The notes under the pieces: model-generated
Databases searched by the model: none
What the model was told of the DNA's origin: nothing
The model's input: only the letters and a program-made list of their open reading frames with translations
Part shown: piece after piece, positions 13,620 to 21,266 of the stretch
Numbering within the stretch: position 1 is the stretch's first letter
Layout: each line of letters starts with the position of its first letter
Position numbers and translations under genes: made by a program
Source: a virus
Length of the DNA stretch: 28,928 nucleotides
IMG/VR virus record: IMGVR_UViG_3300043436_005817
Location: 1-28,928 of that record
Strand: one strand, 5' to 3'

Positions 13620-14045
13620 ATGCGCTTCATATTGATCTCGGCGATCGTTTTGGCCTTGTCCGGTTGCAACAATCCTGCCCAGTCCGAAAAAATTGCCGCC
13701 CTTCAAGATCAGGTCAACGCAGCAGAGGCGCGTGCCGTGAAGGCGCAGACCGAGATCAATGTGATGAAGGCAGAGCGAGAGGCAGAAGACATCGCAGCGG
13801 CGGCCTTGCGCGGCGAGCGCCCCGTCGCTGTTAGCAGCCCCTCGAACGAAGATACTGCTCCTAACGAGCCGGGATGTTGGCAAGATTATTGCCCATGCGA
13901 AGAAGACGGCGACATGGACCGCATGATATGCCGCAATCTGCGTGCCGGCCTGCATGTGAAAGCGGATACCTTTGCAACCGCTGCGGCTCTCCGAGATTCC
14001 AGGCGCTCGATGGACAATTGGAAGCGCGAGAACCCAGATATGTGA
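13620..14045 (+). CDS. Lipoprotein encoded within the tail operon
   Basis: 141 residues with a clear type II signal peptide: basic start (MRF), hydrophobic ILISAIVLA and lipobox LSGC with Cys16. Residues about 22-60 are a likely coiled coil (KIAALQDQVNAAEARAVKAQ). The C-terminal part has a Cys cluster (CWQDYCPCEE, ICRNL) that could form disulphides in the periplasm. ATG 13620 was chosen over GTG 13605 because GGAGGG lies just before it. It sits between the chaperone and tape measure genes, where lambda has nothing. It could be a superinfection-exclusion lipoprotein (as the tape-measure-targeting Ltp of phage TP-J34) or a moron; its function is unknown. Confidence 0.7.
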   Translation: MRFILISAIVLALSGCNNPAQSEKIAALQDQVNAAEARAVKAQTEINVMKAEREAEDIAAAALRGERPVAVSSPSNEDTAPNEPGCWQDYCPCEEDGDMDRMICRNLRAGLHVKADTFATAAALRDSRRSMDNWKRENPDM

Positions 14046-14053
14046 GGTGAGCG

Positions 14054-16621
14054 ATGGCTAAAGCCCAAGTCGCAGTGCGCCTCGGCAGCGAGGGCAAGGC
14101 CGAGCTCCAGAGGGATTTCGCGGACGTCGGGGCGGCCGGGGAAGCGTCCGCCAGCCGAGCGACGCGCGCCTATGAGAAGGCTGCACAGGACATCGAAGCG
14201 GCTCAGCGCCGCCAGACCGCCGCCGCAAATAAGCTTGTCGCGCTCATGCCCGCTGATCAGCGCAGCAAGGCTGGTTTCATGAGCGACGCGGCAAGTATGC
14301 CGTCTACGCAGATGTTCCGCGATTTCCAGGCGCAGCAGGCCCTCTATCGCCAGCAGGCGGAGGCATTGCGTTCGTCTCTCGACCCGGCACGCGCGGCACA
14401 GCAGCGTTACAATGCCGAAATGAGCATCGCGAAGACGCTGATCGCGTCCGGCACGATCACGCTCGATGAGTTTTGCGGCAAGCTGCGCCAGGAACGGCAG
14501 CTGCTCGATCAATCCACGCAGGAGCGTCTAAAGAACACCGCCAGCTATGGCGCCATGCGCGCTGGAATGCAGACGGCCGGCTTCCAAGTGCAGGACTTCC
14601 TTGTCCAGGTTCAGGGCGGCACATCGGCATTGCGCGCCTTCTCGCAACAGGCGCCGCAGTTCATCGGCAGCCTGCAGATGATGACCTACGGCGCCGAACA
14701 GGGCACCGGCAAATTTGCTGCTTTCGCTCGCATTATGGGCGGCTGGCAAGGCGTAGTCCTTGGCATCGCAATCCCTGCTGCGGCCATGCTCGTCGAAAAG
14801 CTCCTCGACACCAGCGACGCCCATAAAAAGGCGGAGGAGGCTACGAAAAAGCATAAGGATGCCATCGACGCGCTAAACCAGACCGCGCGAGACTCGATCA
14901 AAACCGCCGAGGATAGGGCGCGCGCTCTCTATATCACTGCGGAGGCCGAACGGCAGAATGCCGTCGCTGCGGAACGCAATTTTCAGACCCAGTTGGCGGC
15001 AGCCAAGGCGGAGGCGGAAAAGAAGCAGATCAACACCCCTAGGGTCACGGCGCGGGGCGACGTGATCAACCCGGCGTTCGTCAGAATAACGCAGGAGATC
15101 GAGCAGCTCGAAGCCGCCCTGCGCGCTTCGCAGGAGCGCGTAGCCACCCAAACGACAACCGCCACAATCATGATGGGCCAGTATCAGCGCACCATCATCG
15201 ATCAGATGATGACGCCGCGCGGGCGAGCGGAGCGCAATTTCGATCGCCAGATCAATGCGGCGATCGCCAATGGCGATGGCGCCGAGGCCATTGCCCGCCT
15301 TACCCGGGCCCGCGAGGCGGAATTGAAGCGGATCGACGAGGCCGAGGCCGCCCTCAAGAAGTCCGGCAGCGCTCGCGATCAGGAAGCTGCTAGTGTCAGC
15401 CAGGTGACGCGCCTGATCGTCGAAGCCTTCGGCGGCACGGTCACGTCCGGCAAGCGCAATGCCGATGAGAATGCCCGTGCTGGTGGCTCGAAGACGTCCT
15501 ATCATCTGCGCGGACAGGCCATCGACTTCGTGCCGGCTGGCGGTATGGGGTCGATCACGAAGGACGAGATCCGCGCGGTAGCTGAAGCGGCTGGCCTCAC
15601 GGTCAAGGAAATCCTGGGGCCCGGCGACAAGAACCACAGTGACCATTACCACCTCGCCTGGCAGGGCGGGAAGACCGACATAGCCAGCGGACGCATCACG
15701 GCCGGCATTCAGGCCAAGGAGGATCGCGAGGCCGAGCGCACCGAGATCAAGCGCAACGAATGGCTGAACGACCAGATGGCCGACATCCGCAAGAAGAATG
15801 CGGATTGGGGCAAGGACGAAGTCGCGAAAATGAAAGAGGTCAGCGACTTCATGAGGCAGGAGCGTGCGGATACCGCTGCAAACACTGCCCTCCTCAATGT
15901 CGAATGGGAGATGCGCGGAAAGTCGCGGCAGGAAATCGAGCGCGCCTTGGCACTGCGCCAGTATCAGCTGGATATCGAGCGGGACATGCCTCGTCTCACC
16001 GCCGAACAGGTCGAAGAGCTGGTTAAGGCGAAGGGCGCGCAACTCGATTGGGCGCAGACGGTCGAGATGCAACGCTCGTATTTCGAGAACCTGCGCCGCT
16101 CCGGCGAAGATGCCATTGACCGGCTGTTTGACCCGTCCAGCGCCGAAACTTGGGGCCAGCGCATCAAGGGCGTGCTGAACGACTTGTTGAACGAGATGGT
16201 GCGCATGGCGGCCATCAACCCGTTGAAGAACATGCTCTTCGGATCCGGCCTTCCGACCTTGTTCGGCGGCGGCGGACTGCTCAGCTTCTTGGGTGGCAAG
16301 GGCGGTAGCGCGATAGGTCATGAATCTACCCCTGCCGGGCGGATGCTGATCGGGGAAAATGGTCCCGAATATGTCGATATGCCCGCCGGCGCGAAGGTTT
16401 TCACGGCAAGCGAGAGCCGGCGCATGGCCGCGAATGACAATCGGAGCGGCGGCCCGGTCAACGTCAATGTCTATGCGAACGACGCGGTGCTGGCTGAAAC
16501 CGTGCGGGGATGGGTCGCGCAAGGTGTCGCGATCGCGATCGAACGGGGATCGACCCAAGGCGCCAACCTCGCGGCATCCGAGGCGCGCTATAATGGCTTC
16601 CGCTCGCTGGAGGGGCGCTGA
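14054..16621 (+). CDS. Tape measure protein with embedded M15-type peptidase domain
   Basis: 855 residues. It sets tail length and enters the cell envelope at infection. The N-terminal half is Ala/Gln/Lys-rich helical coiled coil, with a hydrophobic stretch near residues 230-250 (WQGVVLGIAIPAAAMLVEKLL). Residues about 455-540 hold a VanY/M15-like zinc site: SYHLRGQAIDF (His484, Asp491) and DHYHLAW (His531-His533), preceded by VTSGKRNADENARAGG. This should cut peptide bonds in peptidoglycan. The C-terminus (AGRMLIGENGPEYVDMPAG and VNVNVYAND) is the standard tape-measure end. The tail operon continues immediately after it. Confidence 0.9.
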   Translation: MAKAQVAVRLGSEGKAELQRDFADVGAAGEASASRATRAYEKAAQDIEAAQRRQTAAANKLVALMPADQRSKAGFMSDAASMPSTQMFRDFQAQQALYRQQAEALRSSLDPARAAQQRYNAEMSIAKTLIASGTITLDEFCGKLRQERQLLDQSTQERLKNTASYGAMRAGMQTAGFQVQDFLVQVQGGTSALRAFSQQAPQFIGSLQMMTYGAEQGTGKFAAFARIMGGWQGVVLGIAIPAAAMLVEKLLDTSDAHKKAEEATKKHKDAIDALNQTARDSIKTAEDRARALYITAEAERQNAVAAERNFQTQLAAAKAEAEKKQINTPRVTARGDVINPAFVRITQEIEQLEAALRASQERVATQTTTATIMMGQYQRTIIDQMMTPRGRAERNFDRQINAAIANGDGAEAIARLTRAREAELKRIDEAEAALKKSGSARDQEAASVSQVTRLIVEAFGGTVTSGKRNADENARAGGSKTSYHLRGQAIDFVPAGGMGSITKDEIRAVAEAAGLTVKEILGPGDKNHSDHYHLAWQGGKTDIASGRITAGIQAKEDREAERTEIKRNEWLNDQMADIRKKNADWGKDEVAKMKEVSDFMRQERADTAANTALLNVEWEMRGKSRQEIERALALRQYQLDIERDMPRLTAEQVEELVKAKGAQLDWAQTVEMQRSYFENLRRSGEDAIDRLFDPSSAETWGQRIKGVLNDLLNEMVRMAAINPLKNMLFGSGLPTLFGGGGLLSFLGGKGGSAIGHESTPAGRMLIGENGPEYVDMPAGAKVFTASESRRMAANDNRSGGPVNVNVYANDAVLAETVRGWVAQGVAIAIERGSTQGANLAASEARYNGFRSLEGR

Positions 16622-16624
16622 CGC

Positions 16625-17221
16625 ATGTCGTTGCTGCTGCCGACCACCAATGCCTTCGCGCCCGGTACGAAGCCCCGCCCGGTGCGATACGGCGACACGC
16701 TGAAGGCGGTGCTAGGCGGCCCTTCGATCGACCTGCACCGGCTGGGCGACCGATGGGCAATTGATGTCATCACGGCGAAAATGGCAGAGGAGCCGGATGG
16801 ACGCCTATGGATAGCCGACCTGATCATCTCGATCGGGCAGGACGTTCGTATGATGTGGCCGCAATTTGGCCTCGCCGTCGGGGCGCCTGGCGGCTTCGTG
16901 GTCAATGGGGACGATCAACAGGGGTCCAGCCTTGCGATGGCTGGCGGCGCAGCAGGCTACACCGCAAGAAAAGGGCAGTTCTTCAACCTGATCCATGGCG
17001 GACGTCGATATCTCAAGATGGTAACGGCTGACACGATCGCGGATGGCGGCGGGACGATGACCGTGCCCTTCTGGCCAATGCTCCGCGTCTTGCCGTCGGA
17101 TGGCGACGCCATAGACTGGGTACCCCAGATTGAAGGCGTTCTCAGCGGCCAAGAGAGTGGCTGGACGCTTCAGCGCGTGCGTAACGATGGCCTGACGTTC
17201 TCGATCGAGGAACGGGACTGA
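16625..17221 (+). CDS. Distal tail protein-like
   Basis: 198 residues, beta-rich, with no cysteines or catalytic motif seen. GGAGGGG (16609-16615) precedes ATG 16625. The order tape measure, this gene, a second 198-residue gene, an NlpC/P60-like gene and a large hub gene is the order of the tail-tip genes in Rhodobacter-type gene transfer agents and related siphophages. There the first gene encodes the distal tail ring. The role is inferred from order and size. Confidence 0.65.
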   Translation: MSLLLPTTNAFAPGTKPRPVRYGDTLKAVLGGPSIDLHRLGDRWAIDVITAKMAEEPDGRLWIADLIISIGQDVRMMWPQFGLAVGAPGGFVVNGDDQQGSSLAMAGGAAGYTARKGQFFNLIHGGRRYLKMVTADTIADGGGTMTVPFWPMLRVLPSDGDAIDWVPQIEGVLSGQESGWTLQRVRNDGLTFSIEERD

Positions 17222-17224
17222 TCC

Positions 17225-17821
17225 ATGGAAACAACACCAGCAATGGACGTCGCGCTCAGCGGCGATCGCATCCCTATGGCTGGACTGCTTCGCTTGGATA
17301 CCATCGATCATGGGCCAGTAATGCTTCTGGACGGGGCGGGCGTGCTGAAATGGGGCGGTGACATTTACTCTGGTCGGCATCCGCAATTCGGCTCGATTGG
17401 TTCGATGCGGGCCATATCGGACGGCATAGCCGAAGCGGCTCCGTCCCTTCGTGTATCGCTGCTCATTCCCGACGAGTCTGTCGATGGCATCGCATGGTCC
17501 ACATTTCAGGGCTTTCGCTTCAGGCTGTGGATCGCTTGCTATTCCATGCAAACGGGTCTCGTCGTGCCAGATCCCTATGCCCTCTTCGATGGAGAGGTCG
17601 ATATCGTCACGTTGCGGCTGGGCGATAGAACGCTGTCTGTCGATATCGACTGCGTTTCGTCGTTCGAGCGCCTGTTCGAGGATGACGAGTGGATCAGGCT
17701 CAATCCCAGCTGGCTGCGAACCCATTTCCCGGATGCGGGCGGCCTGGATCAGGTCACCGGCGTAACCAATCAGGTCTATTGGGGCCAGAACGCGCCGAAA
17801 GGTAACGTGACATGGGGGTGA
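17225..17821 (+). CDS. Tail hub protein-like
   Basis: 198 residues; the start is weakly supported by GAGG about 15 bases upstream, but position 3 bases after the previous stop fits. Mostly beta. It includes ALFDGEVDIVTLRLGDRTLSV and DEWIRLNPSWLRTHFPDAGG, with a C-terminal QVTGVTNQVYWG motif seen in hub proteins of alphaproteobacterial siphophages and GTAs (second tail-tip gene). It would link the distal tail ring and the central hub. Assignment by order plus this motif. Confidence 0.65.
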   Translation: METTPAMDVALSGDRIPMAGLLRLDTIDHGPVMLLDGAGVLKWGGDIYSGRHPQFGSIGSMRAISDGIAEAAPSLRVSLLIPDESVDGIAWSTFQGFRFRLWIACYSMQTGLVVPDPYALFDGEVDIVTLRLGDRTLSVDIDCVSSFERLFEDDEWIRLNPSWLRTHFPDAGGLDQVTGVTNQVYWGQNAPKGNVTWG

Positions 17822-18237
17822 TGGATCGCCGCGTCGCGATCACGCAGGCGACATTTGACCATTGGCAGGGAAAGCCTTTCGAGTGGGGCCGGCACGATTG
17901 TGTCAAGCTCGCAGCACAGCACCTGCGGAGCATGGGCCATCGGGTGAAATTCGCCAAGGCCGGCGCATACAGTTCCGCGCTCGGCGCGCAACGCGCACTT
18001 CGGCGCGCCGGGTTTTCTTCGCTCGCCGAGGGATTGGATGCCCAATTTCTACCCCGCATTCCCGTGGCTGCAGCTGTCGAGGGGGACATTATAATGCTCG
18101 ATGGCGAGGGGCTGTTCGATGCTCTCGGGATCTACCTCGGCAACCAGGCCATCCTTGGCTTCCATGAGGATATGATTGGCGCCTCTGCGTTGCGCATCGT
18201 TGCTGCCACCGCTTGCTGGCAGGTGGTCCCGAAATGA
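17812..18237 (+). CDS. NlpC/P60-like (DUF6950-type) tail protein
   Basis: 141 residues. The segment PFEWGRHDCVKLAAQHL has the catalytic-Cys context of phage NlpC/P60-like peptidases (Cys30). The later strand where a catalytic His is expected reads FDALGIYLGNQAIL, without His in the usual place just before GIYLG. The enzyme may therefore be inactive or use another residue (His58 or His119 in FHED are far from the usual site). It overlaps the hub gene by 10 bp; ATG 17821 is an alternative start. Its place before the large tip protein is that of GTA gene 14, a peptidoglycan peptidase. Confidence 0.7.
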   Translation: MGVMDRRVAITQATFDHWQGKPFEWGRHDCVKLAAQHLRSMGHRVKFAKAGAYSSALGAQRALRRAGFSSLAEGLDAQFLPRIPVAAAVEGDIIMLDGEGLFDALGIYLGNQAILGFHEDMIGASALRIVAATACWQVVPK

Positions 18238-20375
18238 GCAAGATCATCCGAACCGCAGCCATGGTCGTCGGCGCCGTCGCGCTGGTTGCCACCGGCATTG
18301 GCGCGATCGGCGCGTTGAGCATGGGCGCGACATTGGGCGCGGTGGGCGGCTATACAGTCGGCATCGCCGGCCTAGGCGCACTCTCGGTCAGCACCCTTGC
18401 CACCATCGCATCGGTCGCGGGTCTGGTCGCCACGCTCGCGGCGAGCCGCCCGAAGATGCCGGGCGCAGGCGGGAGCCAGACGTCCTTCAAGGCCGATCCT
18501 GATGGCGCTGTGCCCTATGTCGTCGGAGAGACGCAGGTAGGCGGAAACATCGTCTACTGGAATAGCCACGGCGGCAACGAGAACCCCTATCAGACGCTCG
18601 TCACGGTCCACAGTGGATGCGGCCCGATCGAGGGCTACACGCAGACGATCATGGACGCAGAGCCCCTAAACTTCTCGGGCGGGCTAGAGGGTGTCCACCA
18701 GATCGACGGCCACAACCGCATTTGGCAGGACGTGCAAGTGGGCGTCATCGCCATGGCAACCGCGCTCGTATCACCCGTCGGATCGCCACCGGCATGGGGC
18801 TCTACCTCCACGCTACCAAGCCTCGCCGCCACACTTCTGACGATGAAATATGACGGCGCAGGCGACCATACGCTCGTCAGCACGCCGAAGATGGCGATGC
18901 GCGGGAAGTTCGTGAAGGGTTGGGACCCCCGCCTTGACGATACCTATCCTGGCGGCAGCGGCCCTTGCCGCGCGCTCGACGAGCCGACCTATATCTTCAC
19001 CCGCAACGGCGCGATCCAGGCGCTCACCTGGGCGATAGGCCGCTGGTACAACGGCAAGCGTATGGGCGGCATCGGCTCGCCCCTTGATTCAATCGACATC
19101 GCGTCTTTCGTCGAGGGCGCGAACTATGCGGACGCCAACGGCTGGACCAGCGACGGGCAGGTCGATCTCGCGCGCGGCAAGTGGAACAGCCTCAAGCTAA
19201 TGCTGCAGGCCGTCGGATGCGAGCCGGTCTGGCAGGGCGCACGCCTCGCTTGCCTTGTCCGCAAGCCGCGCGTGTCCCTCGGCGTTATCCCGCGCAGCGA
19301 CGTGGTCGGCGATATCACGCTGCCGCAGATGCAGACGCGCCGCGACCGCATCAATGCGGTCATTCCGCGTTATCGTTCAGCCGATCACAATTACGAGATG
19401 GTCGATGCCGGGCCTGTGGTCATCGCGGCGGCGGTCGCGCAGGACGGAGATCAGCGCACGCGCCGCATCGATTATCCGCTGGTGCAGTGCGCGGTTGGCG
19501 CGACGCCCGACCAGGCGGCGGCGCTGGCCTATCTGGACGCCGCCGCCGCACGAGAGGCAGGGCCGATCGTCCTCCCGCTTAAGCCGCGCTGGATCGGCGC
19601 GCGTTTCGGTGACTGCTGGACGTTGCCGACCGGCATGGGCGACTTGTCGGGCAAGACCGTCCTCGTCCGCGAACGCTCGCTTGATCCTGTCAGCGGCGTG
19701 CCGACGCTCTCGTTCCTCACCGAGGATATGTCGAAATATCCGATCGCGCTTGCCCAGACGGGCGTCGCTGCGCCGATCCCGGACAAGTCCGTCCCGGTCG
19801 CCCGCAACGCACCCTCGGCCAGCGACTGGAGCCATATCGAAGGCTCCAGCAGCATCACGATCAACGGTGCCGTCACGGACGTGAACGCGACATCGGTCAC
19901 GTTTGAATATCGAGAAGTGGGCGCTACCAACTGGATACAGTGGTCGTCCGTGCCGGCGACGACCGAAACGATCATTCAGACGATCACCGGGCTGGATCCT
20001 GCCAAGACCTATGAGGTCGCAATCAGCTATTACACGCTGAAGCGGCTGGTCCTCACGCCGATCACGCTCGACCCGGCTGCGCCGAACCCGACGACGAATA
20101 CCGAAGCGGCCGGTGGCGTCGGCGAGATCACCGCGTCGTGGCGCAATCCGGGCAGCACCAATTACGATTACACGCGCATCTTCATCACCGCCGGCACAAC
20201 GTTCACCAGCCCGATCGCATTGACGCCGGATGACGCTGCGGGCGCTCTTCAATATCGCTCCCGGACCTTCACCGGCGTCACGGCGGGGACATGGTACGTC
20301 TGGTCGCGGGCCTACAGCGCATCTGATGTGCCAGCGGCGCCGCACCGTGCGGCTACATCGGTAATTGTCTCATGA
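18234..20375 (+). CDS. Large tail-tip protein (J/host-specificity type) with FN3-like C-terminus
   Basis: 713 residues from ATG 18234 (ATGA overlap). Residues 1-70 form a Gly/Ala-rich hydrophobic region with two or three membrane-like stretches (AAMVVGAVALVATGIGAIGA, then LSVSTLATIASVAGLVATLA). The body resembles gpJ/GTA-gp15 tip proteins (IDGHNRIWQD, EPTYIFTRNGAIQALTWAIG, LDSIDIASFVEGANY). Residues about 528-610 and 620-713 are two fibronectin III-like modules (VTFEYREVGATNWIQWSSVP; GEITASWRNPGSTNYDYTRI). It forms the tip fibre and hub that contact the receptor. Confidence 0.82.
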   Translation: MSKIIRTAAMVVGAVALVATGIGAIGALSMGATLGAVGGYTVGIAGLGALSVSTLATIASVAGLVATLAASRPKMPGAGGSQTSFKADPDGAVPYVVGETQVGGNIVYWNSHGGNENPYQTLVTVHSGCGPIEGYTQTIMDAEPLNFSGGLEGVHQIDGHNRIWQDVQVGVIAMATALVSPVGSPPAWGSTSTLPSLAATLLTMKYDGAGDHTLVSTPKMAMRGKFVKGWDPRLDDTYPGGSGPCRALDEPTYIFTRNGAIQALTWAIGRWYNGKRMGGIGSPLDSIDIASFVEGANYADANGWTSDGQVDLARGKWNSLKLMLQAVGCEPVWQGARLACLVRKPRVSLGVIPRSDVVGDITLPQMQTRRDRINAVIPRYRSADHNYEMVDAGPVVIAAAVAQDGDQRTRRIDYPLVQCAVGATPDQAAALAYLDAAAAREAGPIVLPLKPRWIGARFGDCWTLPTGMGDLSGKTVLVRERSLDPVSGVPTLSFLTEDMSKYPIALAQTGVAAPIPDKSVPVARNAPSASDWSHIEGSSSITINGAVTDVNATSVTFEYREVGATNWIQWSSVPATTETIIQTITGLDPAKTYEVAISYYTLKRLVLTPITLDPAAPNPTTNTEAAGGVGEITASWRNPGSTNYDYTRIFITAGTTFTSPIALTPDDAAGALQYRSRTFTGVTAGTWYVWSRAYSASDVPAAPHRAATSVIVS

Positions 20376-20899
20376 GTGCGCAGCAGCCGCCCGTCATCGC
20401 TGCCGAGCGCGCGCCAGATGGCGACCTCACACCGATCATGGTGCCCGAGACGAAGGGGCCGCCCGGCAACACCGGATGGTCGCCCGTCTTCGCGATCGAG
20501 GAGGATGGCGCCGCTCGTTACATCAAGGTCACGGACTGGTGGGGCGGTGAGGGCACGAAGCCCTCAACCGGCTATCTCGGCACCACTGGCGTCGTCGCGA
20601 AAGCGCAGGCGTCGAACCTGAATGTGGCCAAGAAGTTCGGCATCTTTCAGGGCATCAGCAACGCGCAGGGGATCGCCACGGTCAGCTTCGGCACGACCTT
20701 CACCGCATCCAGTGCCCCGCCGAATATCGGCTTCTGGGCGCTCCCGGCCACCGCGATCGGGGCGGTGAAACCCAGTCAGGTCACGAACTCCCTGACCAAG
20801 GCGAGCGTGCAAATCAAAGTCGAAGGCTTCGGCCTCGTCGGCGGCGTCCTGACCCTGCTCGCGGGCGCCACCGTCTTCGTGTTCGCCGCCGAACCCTAA
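20372..20899 (+). CDS. Tail tip/fibre accessory protein
   Basis: 175 residues, beginning in a 4-bp ATGA overlap with the tip gene. An N-terminal disordered segment and a short Gly-Pro-Pro-Gly piece (KGPPGNTGW) are followed by the motif VKVTDWWGGEG-like (residues about 51-62) and a beta-rich C-terminal half. The GPPGxxGxSP...DG.R...V.DW.GG pattern recurs in alphaproteobacterial phage fibre proteins. It may trimerise and link fibres to the tip. No enzymatic motif. Confidence 0.6.
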   Translation: MSAQQPPVIAAERAPDGDLTPIMVPETKGPPGNTGWSPVFAIEEDGAARYIKVTDWWGGEGTKPSTGYLGTTGVVAKAQASNLNVAKKFGIFQGISNAQGIATVSFGTTFTASSAPPNIGFWALPATAIGAVKPSQVTNSLTKASVQIKVEGFGLVGGVLTLLAGATVFVFAAEP

Positions 20900-20921
20900 G
20901 CCTCACATCGGAGCATCGCCC

Positions 20922-21266
20922 TTGCTGAAGCGCCACAAGCGCGGCGGAACGCTGCGCGTCTTCCGCCCGCTGCCCTTCGACCCCGAAGGGTGGACCATCA
21001 CTGCCTCGCTGCGCGTCAATGGCGTGGTCTACGACTTCGACGTCGTGCCCATCGATCCGCGCACGCGCGGCGGTCAGCCCGGCGACCTGGGCATGGTGCG
21101 GCTGACGATCCGTGCATCCGTGCAGGCCGCGTGGCCGAAAGCGGCCCTCGCTCAATACGACCTCCGCGCAACGCGCCCCTCCGAAGACGAGGATGAAGAC
21201 GAGGTCGCGCACTCGGAAACCGACACCATCCTCATCGGGGAGGAAATTACGCATGAACGAGTTTGA
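20922..21266 (+). CDS. Small tail-fibre region protein, unknown
   Basis: 114 residues, starting at TTG 20922 with GGAG (20910-20913) eight bases upstream. The frame has no better ATG. A compact beta-sandwich is likely (FRPLPFDPEGWTITASLRVN, VYDFDVVPID, GMVRLTIRAS), ending in an acidic tail (EDEDEDE). It overlaps the large fibre gene by 14 bp. Probably a structural or assembly component of the fibre complex, judged from neighbours only. Confidence 0.6.
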   Translation: MLKRHKRGGTLRVFRPLPFDPEGWTITASLRVNGVVYDFDVVPIDPRTRGGQPGDLGMVRLTIRASVQAAWPKAALAQYDLRATRPSEDEDEDEVAHSETDTILIGEEITHERV

